Below are positions 14,598 to 22,354 of a stretch of DNA of 50,526 bases, piece after piece. A program made the translations under genes and the position numbers. The notes below the pieces were generated by a model that saw only the letters and a list, made by a program, of their open reading frames with translations, was not told the DNA's origin and did not search any database. The stretch is from contig JAOZUQ010000004.1 in assembly GCA_029938635.1 (NCBI GenBank), forward strand, positions 72,513-123,038, written 5' to 3'. The DNA is from Candidatus Aminicenantota bacterium. Lineage in GTDB: Bacteria; Acidobacteriota; Aminicenantia; UBA2199. The first letter of the stretch is position 1; the number at the start of each line of letters is the position of its first letter.

Positions 14598-15532
14598 AAA
14601 GGACCTTCTTCCTATGTTGTCTGATCCTGTTTCTTGTAGTACTCATTTTTCCGAAATCTGTAAAGTTTGTTAAGTCTATAGAACTTGGTAAGGGGACAGC
14701 AAATGGGAAGATAACAAAATTTTTGTTTGGGAAAAAGAAGATAAACCCTGTAAAACCATCCTCCGTTTTTTTTATCAATGAAGTTAATTTAGGTATAACA
14801 GATCAGCTAAACGGACTGGTATTGGTTATAAATAAAAAAGGTAAAGTATTAAAGAGAATAAGAAAATCAGGGAAAATGAGTTTTCTTTCTCCAGTGAGTG
14901 GAAGTTCAGATGGGTCGGGGGGATTCTATATTTCGGATTCTTCACTCAGATTGATTTTGCAGTTCTCTGAAAAATATAAATTTAAAAAATTGTTTATTTC
15001 TGATCAGAGGAAAAGGATTACAGGGATAGCTTTTTTTGAAAACAAGTTATTCTGTGTTGACACTGAAAACCACAATGTGATTATTTACAATGATAAAGGG
15101 ATCGAGATATTAAAGTTCGGAAGGAGGGGGTCTGGTAAGGGCACATTTAATTATCCGACACATTTAGCAGTTGATAAAGACACGATTTATATAAATGATT
15201 CCCTCAACTTCCGGGTTCAGATGTTTGATCATGAGGGTAAGTTTAAAAGCATGTTTGGAAAGAATGGGAAGAGAGGAGGAGATTTTTCTAAACCCAAAGG
15301 GATTGCTATTGACAGTAAAAAAAGGATATTTGTAACTGATGTTATGTTTGACACTGTTCAGGTTTTTGATACTAATGGCAGATTCCTCTCTTACTTCGGA
15401 GGGCCGGGGAATTCAGAGGGGAAGTTCTGGATGCCTTCAGGTATTATGATAAACAAAGATGATTCGATCTATATAGCGGATACTTATAACAGCCGTTGTC
15501 AGGTTTTTAAAGTTGTGGATGAGGTGAAATGA
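14594..15532 (+). CDS. NHL-repeat beta-propeller protein (second copy)
   Basis: A 312-residue protein starting with TTG, preceded by GAGGAGG at ideal spacing inside the end of the barrel gene. The N-terminal hydrophobic segment (FFLCCLILFLVVLIF) is a signal peptide or anchor. Blades include GSGGFYISDSSLRLILQFS, ITGIAFFENKLFCVDTENHN, PTHLAVDKDTIYINDSLNF, PKGIAIDSKKRIFVTDVMFD and PSGIMINKDDSIYIADTYN. It resembles the NHL protein at 10955-12046 most in the last blades, so the two are probably old duplicates. Their position on either side of the barrel suggests two propellers serving one complex. It overlaps the following cytochrome gene by 4 bases (ATGA). Confidence 0.8.
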   Translation: MKRTFFLCCLILFLVVLIFPKSVKFVKSIELGKGTANGKITKFLFGKKKINPVKPSSVFFINEVNLGITDQLNGLVLVINKKGKVLKRIRKSGKMSFLSPVSGSSDGSGGFYISDSSLRLILQFSEKYKFKKLFISDQRKRITGIAFFENKLFCVDTENHNVIIYNDKGIEILKFGRRGSGKGTFNYPTHLAVDKDTIYINDSLNFRVQMFDHEGKFKSMFGKNGKRGGDFSKPKGIAIDSKKRIFVTDVMFDTVQVFDTNGRFLSYFGGPGNSEGKFWMPSGIMINKDDSIYIADTYNSRCQVFKVVDEVK

Positions 15533-17208
15533 AAAGACTTATTTTATACATTTTTTTTATGATGTTTGTTCTCAATCTGAGTCCGAAGAGCATTGTCCAT
15601 TCCAAGCATAATTTATCTGCAACAGGAACCGGTGATATCAAAGCAAGCGGGACAAATATGATATGTATGTTCTGCCATACAACACATGTTCCAGGTAATA
15701 GCAAAGGTCCCTTATGGAATAGAGAAAAATCCAATATAGAATATATTCTTTATGAAAGTTCGACTCTTTATTCAACTATAGATCAGCCGGATGGTGCAAC
15801 CAAGCTTTGTCTATCTTGTCACGACGGGAATATTGCCATGGGTCAGATTTTGAAAGGGCCAAGAAATATTTCTGTAAAAAACACCGATGGGGGAAGACTT
15901 CCGCAGAACAGGCATTCAAATCTCGGGAGGAATATTTCAGATGATCATCCTGTTTCGTTTGACAGCTCCCATGCAGTCTCAGCCAAATCTGAATTAAAAC
16001 ACCCTCATTCCGGTGATCCTGTCAGCTATGATGGCTCAGGAAAGATACAATGTACATCATGTCACGATCCTCATGAAGATGTTTTCCCTAAATTTCTGGT
16101 TAAAACAATTTTAAACGGGGATCTTTGTAAAACCTGTCATGATTTTAATGGGTATAGTGGCATATCAACGCATGATGTTTCAACTGCATCCTGGAATGGT
16201 ATGGGGAAAAATCCCTGGCCTTATTCAGATTCTTCATCTGTAATGGAAAATTCTTGCCAGAATTGTCATCATCCTCATAATGCGGCAGGAAAAGAAAGAT
16301 TATTAAGTTCAAGAGCTGACAGCCAGGTTTGCCTGGTTTGCCATAATGGAAATACAGGATCAGATATCAAAAGTGAAATTGAAAAAATTTTTTCTCATAA
16401 AGTAGGAAATTTTAATAATATTCATGATCCTGAAGAAAATATTCTATCTGCTTCTATTCACACCCAATGTGTTGATTGTCACGATCCACATAAAGCAAAC
16501 TCTTCAAAAGCAGCTCCGCCATATCTGAATGGCAGGTTAAAAGGTGCATCAGGGATGACGATCGGAGGTTCAATTGTTTCGGAAGCTCAATATGAATATG
16601 AAGTTTGTTTGAAATGTCACGGTCAGGAGAGGTATAACAACTCCGATCTGGTACGTATGAATCAAAATCCTGATCTCAGAGTCGCTTTTCAGCCATCCAA
16701 CTCGAGCTTCCATCCTGTTGCATCTCAGGGCAATGGGAATTATGTCCCGTCTTTAAGGAATAAATGGAATAGTTCTTCAAGGATGTATTGTACTAATTGC
16801 CATAACTCTAATAATTCCAGAAAGAATGGTGGCACTGGCCTTGACGGGCCGCATGGTTCGACTCATGAATATATTCTTGAGAGGAAATATATTGTAGCAC
16901 CCTCGATGCTCTATCAGCAGTCGAATTATGATCTTTGCTGGAAGTGTCACAGGCCAGAGATCGTGATGAGTGAAAATTTTTCCATTTTTAAATATCACAA
17001 GAAGCATATCGATGAAGAGAATACTCCATGTTCTGTTTGTCACGATCCGCATGGGTCACAGAGAAATCCAGGGCTTATCAATTTTGATACCAGTACTGTT
17101 TTTCCAAATCTTAACAGTGAGTTAAAGTTTGAAATAATAGGTAATAAAGGGTATTGCTCCCTGCAATGCCATGGAGAAGATCATTCTCCAAAAGATTACG
17201 AAAGATAG
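15529..17208 (+). CDS. Dodecaheme c-type cytochrome with OmcE-like N-terminal module
   Basis: The 559-residue protein has a signal peptide (about 1-25), eleven CXXCH motifs and a final CSLQCH (CX3CH) motif at the C-terminus, giving up to 12 haems. Residues 26-195 repeat the plan of the tetraheme protein at 10208: HNLSATGTG, CxxCHTTH, LWN, CLSCHDGNIAMG, DDHPVSF and CTSCHDPH. The remainder adds eight motifs, several as doubled CXXCH (CQNCHHPH, CVDCHDPH, CSVCHDPH). It ends with a short His-rich tail. It is probably periplasmic or extracellular, forming a long haem wire or a partner or cap of a filament. Translationally coupled to the NHL gene, it precedes the next cytochrome by 10 bases. Confidence 0.9.
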   Translation: MKRLILYIFFMMFVLNLSPKSIVHSKHNLSATGTGDIKASGTNMICMFCHTTHVPGNSKGPLWNREKSNIEYILYESSTLYSTIDQPDGATKLCLSCHDGNIAMGQILKGPRNISVKNTDGGRLPQNRHSNLGRNISDDHPVSFDSSHAVSAKSELKHPHSGDPVSYDGSGKIQCTSCHDPHEDVFPKFLVKTILNGDLCKTCHDFNGYSGISTHDVSTASWNGMGKNPWPYSDSSSVMENSCQNCHHPHNAAGKERLLSSRADSQVCLVCHNGNTGSDIKSEIEKIFSHKVGNFNNIHDPEENILSASIHTQCVDCHDPHKANSSKAAPPYLNGRLKGASGMTIGGSIVSEAQYEYEVCLKCHGQERYNNSDLVRMNQNPDLRVAFQPSNSSFHPVASQGNGNYVPSLRNKWNSSSRMYCTNCHNSNNSRKNGGTGLDGPHGSTHEYILERKYIVAPSMLYQQSNYDLCWKCHRPEIVMSENFSIFKYHKKHIDEENTPCSVCHDPHGSQRNPGLINFDTSTVFPNLNSELKFEIIGNKGYCSLQCHGEDHSPKDYER

Positions 17209-17218
17209 GAGGTTTTAA

Positions 17219-18505
17219 ATGAAATTATTTGTTGCATTATTAGCTGTTTTATTTCTTTTTTCTTTTACGAGCGGTGCCGAAAAAAGTTGTGTGACTTCAG
17301 AGTGTCATAAGGACATGAAGGACTATAAAGTGATCCATGCACCCGTTGAAGATGATTGCCTGACTTGTCATGAAAAGACCGGTGATCACAAGTTTGCCAA
17401 GATCTCAAATATTAATGAACATTGTAATGAATGCCATGATGATCAGACCGACAAAAAGAATGTGCATGATGCGGTCTCTTCGGGAGATTGTACAGATTGC
17501 CATTTTTCGCATGGTGGGGATTATAAGGCTTTTTTAAAACAGAAGAGGATCGATAATGTCTGTTTTGATTGCCATGATGAAGATCCGATGAGCAAAAAAT
17601 TTGTTCATGGACCGAACGCTTCAGGAAATTGTTCATTGTGTCATGAGTCCCATAGTTCAGATAATAAATTCCTCCTTGTTGAGCCTTTGAAAGTAATATG
17701 TACAAGGTGCCATTCAGATAAGGATTTTTCAGGTGCAGATCAGAAAATGCACTCTCCTATGAAGGAAGGTTGTTCAAAATGTCACAGCCCTCACTCTTCC
17801 GGTCATGAATTTCAATTAATTGCAGATCGTAAAAAACTTTGTAATGAGTGCCACAAAAAAATAACAGATAAGGTTGATTCGGCAAAGTTCAAACATGCCG
17901 TGGTCAATGAGAATAAGAAATGTTACAACTGTCATGATGCACACGGATCTCTTTATGATAATAACCTCAAAGTTTCTCCACTGAAATTATGTCTTAACTG
18001 CCATGATAAGAAATTGATTGGAACGGACGGAAAAGATCATAATATTTTTAAGATCGTAAACAGGAATAAATTCAAACACGGCCCGATAAAGGATGGAAAT
18101 TGTACCGGATGTCACAATCCTCATGGTTCAGATTTTTATATGATCCTCAAGGGTGAATTCCCAAAAGAATTCTATACAGCCTATGAAGAGAATAAATATG
18201 GTTCCTGCTTCGAATGCCATGAAAGCAAACTGGCAAAAACGGAAAGAACCATGGCACTTACAAATTTTCGTGATGGTGACTGGAATCTCCATTATGTTCA
18301 TGTGAACAGGACAAAGGGAAGAACGTGCCGGGCTTGTCATGAGATCCATGCCAGTAACCTCCCTAAGCATATCAGAAAAGAAACACCCTTTGGCAAGTGG
18401 AGCCTTCCTGTTGGATTTGAAAAGACCAAAAGTGGGGGAAGTTGCGCACCTGGATGTCATAAAGAATATTCTTATGACAGAAATAAAAAAGTGAAGGGGT
18501 TATGA
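17219..18505 (+). CDS. Pentadecaheme c-type cytochrome with CX4CH and CX3CH variants
   Basis: A 428-residue protein with a signal peptide ending near TSGA (residue 20). Thirteen CXXCH motifs are spread evenly, each often paired with a preceding H-x-P/x-V-x-x-x-x-C pattern. In addition there is CVTSECH (CX4CH) at the N-terminus and CAPGCH (CX3CH) near the C-terminus, giving up to 15 haems. The C-terminal TPFGKWSLPVGF followed by GGSCAPGCHKEYSYDR is a block I recall from multiheme proteins of Geobacter-type conduits. It is probably a periplasmic shuttle or a scaffold feeding the barrel complex. The ribosome site AGGAGG lies close upstream. The gene overlaps the thioredoxin-fold gene by 4 bases. 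Confidence 0.9.
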   Translation: MKLFVALLAVLFLFSFTSGAEKSCVTSECHKDMKDYKVIHAPVEDDCLTCHEKTGDHKFAKISNINEHCNECHDDQTDKKNVHDAVSSGDCTDCHFSHGGDYKAFLKQKRIDNVCFDCHDEDPMSKKFVHGPNASGNCSLCHESHSSDNKFLLVEPLKVICTRCHSDKDFSGADQKMHSPMKEGCSKCHSPHSSGHEFQLIADRKKLCNECHKKITDKVDSAKFKHAVVNENKKCYNCHDAHGSLYDNNLKVSPLKLCLNCHDKKLIGTDGKDHNIFKIVNRNKFKHGPIKDGNCTGCHNPHGSDFYMILKGEFPKEFYTAYEENKYGSCFECHESKLAKTERTMALTNFRDGDWNLHYVHVNRTKGRTCRACHEIHASNLPKHIRKETPFGKWSLPVGFEKTKSGGSCAPGCHKEYSYDRNKKVKGL

Positions 18506-19446
18506 GAATATTCCTTACTCTGCTTTTAACCTTTTGTATTTTTCCTGCAGATGTTGATGGATTGAGGGAAATAAAAGTAGGGGATAAGATTCCGCAGATC
18601 TCCGAATTGAAACCCTTTGAAGGAAAGGGGAAATTAATATTGCTTTATCTGAGATCAGATGATCCGAAATCTGTTACATTCTTCAGACAATTCAGTAAAG
18701 CTTATAATTCAAGGAAAAAACAGAACTTTGTCCTTGTAGACGTTAATGATCAAACTGATAAAAGGGTGATGATCCTTTATGACAAACTGAAAGGTGAGAA
18801 GAAAAGTATCAATGATCCGGAAAGAAGGATTTACGGTGATCTCGGGATCATTGTTATGCCCTCTCTACTCTTTATAGATGAAGTGGGGATTTTAAACTCC
18901 CTGATCGTCAGTTACAGGTCAAATCTGGGTTTATTCTTTAAAAATCATCTGCTGGCTCTGGAAAAGGGGGAAAATCCCGGTGATGTATACAAAGAATTTG
19001 ATAAAAAACTTGAGAAAAGGAAGTTTAAACGGATAACAGGGCAGGCCTTTACTCTGATAATAGACGGAAATTATCAACTTGCAGGGAATATGTACAAAAA
19101 AGCTGTGGAAAAGGATATGGAAAATGCGGAGGCTGGCCTTGGTTATGGATTTGCTCTCATTATGCAGGATAAAATAGAGGAATCAGAAGTTTTTTTTACG
19201 GAAGCCTTAAAATCAAAGGATTCAAAAAGATTGAAACTTGGACTCTATCTGAGCAGATCGATAACTAATCCCTCTGATGAAAACCTGAAGAATCTTTCAA
19301 GATTTTCCCTTATAGAACCCTCTTTCTTCCCGGCGATTTATAAAGCTGCAGAGATACTTCAAGGTAATGGAAAAACAGAACTGAGTAATAAAGTATTTAA
19401 ACGGAGTTACAGAGTATTATTAAGGACTTATCGAAGAAATAAGTAA
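18502..19446 (+). CDS. Exported thioredoxin-fold protein without redox cysteines, fused to TPR repeats
   Basis: A 314-residue protein with a signal peptide (about 1-20), then a redoxin/TlpA-like domain (about 23-150). KLILLYLRSDDPKSVTFFRQF replaces the usual WCxxC helix by SDDPKSV, and VMPSLLFID retains the cis-Pro loop. Residues about 175-300 are TPR-like helices (GNYQLAGNMYKKAVEKDMEN, AEAGLGYGFALIMQDK, ESEVFFTEALK). With no cysteines at the active site it cannot be a dithiol oxidoreductase; a binding or chaperone role is likelier. As the last gene of the cytochrome operon it may aid delivery or assembly of apocytochromes. It starts in the ATGA overlap with the 15-haem gene. Confidence 0.8.
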   Translation: MRIFLTLLLTFCIFPADVDGLREIKVGDKIPQISELKPFEGKGKLILLYLRSDDPKSVTFFRQFSKAYNSRKKQNFVLVDVNDQTDKRVMILYDKLKGEKKSINDPERRIYGDLGIIVMPSLLFIDEVGILNSLIVSYRSNLGLFFKNHLLALEKGENPGDVYKEFDKKLEKRKFKRITGQAFTLIIDGNYQLAGNMYKKAVEKDMENAEAGLGYGFALIMQDKIEESEVFFTEALKSKDSKRLKLGLYLSRSITNPSDENLKNLSRFSLIEPSFFPAIYKAAEILQGNGKTELSNKVFKRSYRVLLRTYRRNK

Positions 19447-19466
19447 ACTTCATCCTGGTAGTGGTT

Positions 19467-19498
19467 GTTCAAAATTGAGCATGTGTTCAATTTTGAAC
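19467..19498. promoter_or_regulatory. Dyad between the two cytochrome operons
   Basis: GTTCAAAATTGA (19467-19478) and TCAATTTTGAAC (19487-19498) are perfect 12-bp arms 8 bases apart. The right half also contains its own dyad GTGTTCAA-TT-TTGAACAC. No T-run follows. The overlapping half-sites suggest an operator, possibly for the activator of the sigma-54 promoter about 80 bases downstream. A weak transcript-end hairpin is the alternative. Confidence 0.5.
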
Positions 19499-19573
19499 AC
19501 AAAGGTAAAATGCTGTAACTTTGAAGAACCCCTATAATTCAAATAAAACAAAACCGGTTAGATTATAGCACCA

Positions 19574-19589
19574 TGGCAAGTTTTATGCT
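19574..19589 (+). promoter_or_regulatory. Predicted sigma-54 promoter of the MtrAB-like operon
   Basis: TGGCAAGTTTTATGCT has GG (19575-19576) and GC (19587-19588) separated by 10 bases, with TGGCA intact and one mismatch in the TTGC block. The start codon lies about 70 bases downstream, leaving a leader of about 58 bases. The -24 half resembles the stronger pilin promoter. Confidence 0.65.
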
Positions 19590-19658
19590 TCTTTATATAG
19601 TTAAAGATTTAATCAAAATGTTAAAGTTTAACGAAATAAATATTAGGAGGTAGAAAAA

Positions 19659-20468
19659 TTGAATAATCGAATCTTTGGAGTATTGTTAATGACGTTATGT
19701 CTGACAGTGTTCCTTTCAGTTGATATTTTCGGAGAACAGGGTGCCGAAAATGCTTGTGCTGAGTGCCATGATGAGGTTTCCATGAAGTTTACCGGAACTG
19801 CACATGGTGTTTCAAGTACGAAATGTATCGACTGTCACGGAAATGCTGCAAAGCATCTGGATAATGCTGAGGCCGGGAATATATTCTCATTCAAGAATGA
19901 GACCGCCCTTCAGAAATCCAAACAATGTTTGTCCTGCCATAAACCGGTGGTTGCGGGTTTTATGAGTGGTGAACATTCCAAAGCAGGCATTGATTGTACA
20001 AAATGTCACGGAGTTCATAAGAAAGTAAATTCGATGGCAAAATTAAGGACAAAACTTTGTGCTTCATGTCACCAGGATGTGGCATCAGAGTTCAGCCTGA
20101 ATGAGAAGCATCGTGTCGGAGAAGGAATTCTTGAATGTACTTCTTGTCATGATCCTCATGAGAGTGCTACTCGTCAGAGGCTTGGCGGATTCAAACAGGA
20201 ATCCTGTCTGAAATGCCACCGTGATAAAGGCGGTCCGTTCATGCATGAACATGAAGCGTCAAAAGTTGAGGGCTGTACGGTATGTCATGATGTTCACGGA
20301 TCACCTAACAGGCATATGTTAAAGCACCAGAGTGTCAGGGAATTATGTTTTAGTTGCCATGCTGTTGCACCGGACTGGCATTTGAGGTTTCTTGCTAATG
20401 ATACAAATTGTGCAAATTGCCATTCAGCTATCCACGGATCCAACCTGGATAAATTATTTCTAAAATAG
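19659..20468 (+). CDS. Decaheme c-type cytochrome, MtrA/DmsE family
   Basis: A 269-residue protein with a signal peptide (about 1-25) and exactly ten CXXCH motifs: CAECH, CIDCH, CLSCH, CTKCH, CASCH, CTSCH, CLKCH, CTVCH, CFSCH and CANCH. Length, haem number and repeated half-structure match the MtrA/DmsE/PioA family. These are periplasmic decaheme rods that sit inside an MtrB-type barrel and carry electrons across the outer membrane. HRVGEGILECTSCHDPH and CHSAIHGSN at the end are typical. It starts with TTG, preceded by AGGAGG. The MtrB-like gene follows after 10 bases, which strongly supports the assignment. Confidence 0.93.
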   Translation: MNNRIFGVLLMTLCLTVFLSVDIFGEQGAENACAECHDEVSMKFTGTAHGVSSTKCIDCHGNAAKHLDNAEAGNIFSFKNETALQKSKQCLSCHKPVVAGFMSGEHSKAGIDCTKCHGVHKKVNSMAKLRTKLCASCHQDVASEFSLNEKHRVGEGILECTSCHDPHESATRQRLGGFKQESCLKCHRDKGGPFMHEHEASKVEGCTVCHDVHGSPNRHMLKHQSVRELCFSCHAVAPDWHLRFLANDTNCANCHSAIHGSNLDKLFLK

Positions 20469-20478
20469 GAGCAGAATC

Positions 20479-22341
20479 ATGAAATTTAATAAATCATTTA
20501 TAACGATTTTAATGGTTATCCTGTTCTGCGGATTTGTATCCTCAGCATCCCTTATTGCTGAAGATAAAGCTGAAGATGAATTCTACGGTAAATTCGTAGT
20601 CGGATACAGGTTTGTTGATATCAGTGGTGTTGAAGAAAAATATAAGGAAGATATCAACCTGGGTGATGGACTCAGACTTTTTAACTTCAAGATCCATTTT
20701 GCACCCGTAGGAAAATTGAACAAATACTTCGATTATATGAATGTCTACGTTAATAACTTCGGTGGTGATCCATTCGAAAGCATGGGCCTCGATATTATGA
20801 AGAGTGGAAAGTACAAGTTCAAATTTGACAGAAGAAAATCAGAGTATTTCTATAATGACCATCTTGAGGGGCATGATTTTCATACTTTTGCATTTGACAG
20901 GATCAATGATTCAGGCCTGTTGAAAGTATGGATTGGAAAGAGTGTTCATGCATATATAGATTTTAACAGCTACACAAAAAAAGGAATGAGCGTAAATACA
21001 CTTGATATCGGAAGAGTTGAATTTGAATTTGAAAAACCTATTGATGAGATGTCAACAGAAGTTACTCTCGGATTTGATTATTCGGGAAAAACTTTTGCAT
21101 TTGTCCTTGAAGAAAAATTTATCGATTTTGAGAATGCAAACTCAATGTTCCTACCCGGATATGCTGATGGTGGAGATTATGCAAGGTATCCAACCTATCT
21201 CAATTATTTCAGCCTTAACATGCCTTATAACATGAAGGGAAATACCCATTCTGCTAAATTCACATTCAATCCATTTAGGAAACTGCTGCTTAAAGGTAGT
21301 ATGCAGATAATGGATCAGGATACAGATTTTACTTATAGTGAAGAAGCCTTGGGTTCTGACCATATCGGAGTTCCAATAACGTATGATAATAACGGGAAAG
21401 GCGATTTTTCAAGAAAATTCCAGGTTTATGATCTCGATTTCACCTATTTCCTGAGTGACAAGATGGCTCTGGTTGGAACGACCTTCTATAATAATTTTGA
21501 CCAGACCGGCTCAATGACAATTGATGGTGTTAAAACATCAATGGACCTCAAGTATGAAATGGGCGGAGTTGAAGCAGGGCTTCAGTTTCAGCCGAATTTG
21601 AAATTCGGGTTCACTCTCGGATATAGGATGGAGCAGAGAGATGTAGAAGATGAGGTTGTGATCGAGGATTATAATGAGCCTACATCAAAGTCGGGGATAT
21701 TTGGGAATTTGAACTGGAAACCTTCTAAGAAAATGAGGGTTACTGCAGATTACCAGTACGGGACTTATGATAATCCGCTTACACTCATTTCACCGACAGA
21801 TTTTCACAGATTCAGATTGACTGCTAAATACAAGAAAAAAGATCTATACTTCAGCGGTTCATATCTGTTTAATAAATCAAAGAGTGATCAGAAAGGTGAG
21901 ATGTGGGAATCCGACAAGAATCAGATTAATCTGAGGATGGGAATTTATAAGAAAAAACTCCACTTTTCAGCGGGTTATGCCCTTATTGATGTAACGAGAA
22001 AAGGAGAAAGGGGTATTTACTATCCACCATCATGGAGCGGTGGAGAAGGGACCTATTTCTGGGATATCCTTTTTGAAGGAACTTCAAACCTGTTTGATGT
22101 CTATGTGTACTCAAAGTTGAGTAACAAGACAGGGCTTGGAGCTTATCTTAACTACTACAAGAACAACGGATCATGGGAATTAACAAGAACTAACTTTAAA
22201 CTCTTCTTCAAGTATTTTTGTGAAAAAGGTTTTATCGGTCAGTTGAATTACAGGTATGTTGATTTTAAGGAAAATGATTTTGGCTACAATGACTATAAGG
22301 CCAATATATTTGAAGTTTCCTTTGGTTACAGTTGGAAATAA
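20479..22341 (+). CDS. MtrB/PioB-like outer-membrane beta-barrel
   Basis: A 620-residue protein with a signal peptide (about 1-27), then amphipathic strands over its whole length: many Tyr/Phe-flanked segments such as KFVVGYRFVDISG, LKVWIGKSVHAYIDFNSY and MRVTADYQYGTYDN. It ends in an aromatic strand (EVSFGYSWK). The length is close to that of decaheme-associated barrels of the MtrB/PioB family. I do not see the N-terminal CXXC of Shewanella MtrB. Together with the decaheme cytochrome upstream it should form the sheathed transmembrane wire. The ribosome site AGGAG precedes ATG. The next gene starts 13 bases after the stop. Confidence 0.82.
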   Translation: MKFNKSFITILMVILFCGFVSSASLIAEDKAEDEFYGKFVVGYRFVDISGVEEKYKEDINLGDGLRLFNFKIHFAPVGKLNKYFDYMNVYVNNFGGDPFESMGLDIMKSGKYKFKFDRRKSEYFYNDHLEGHDFHTFAFDRINDSGLLKVWIGKSVHAYIDFNSYTKKGMSVNTLDIGRVEFEFEKPIDEMSTEVTLGFDYSGKTFAFVLEEKFIDFENANSMFLPGYADGGDYARYPTYLNYFSLNMPYNMKGNTHSAKFTFNPFRKLLLKGSMQIMDQDTDFTYSEEALGSDHIGVPITYDNNGKGDFSRKFQVYDLDFTYFLSDKMALVGTTFYNNFDQTGSMTIDGVKTSMDLKYEMGGVEAGLQFQPNLKFGFTLGYRMEQRDVEDEVVIEDYNEPTSKSGIFGNLNWKPSKKMRVTADYQYGTYDNPLTLISPTDFHRFRLTAKYKKKDLYFSGSYLFNKSKSDQKGEMWESDKNQINLRMGIYKKKLHFSAGYALIDVTRKGERGIYYPPSWSGGEGTYFWDILFEGTSNLFDVYVYSKLSNKTGLGAYLNYYKNNGSWELTRTNFKLFFKYFCEKGFIGQLNYRYVDFKENDFGYNDYKANIFEVSFGYSWK

Positions 22342-22354
22342 CGGAGGAAAAACG

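Noticed and set aside
22256-22354. Extended N-terminus of the decaheme lipoprotein
   Set aside because: It lies within the barrel gene; the ATG at 22355 has a strong ribosome site and is followed by a proper lipoprotein signal.
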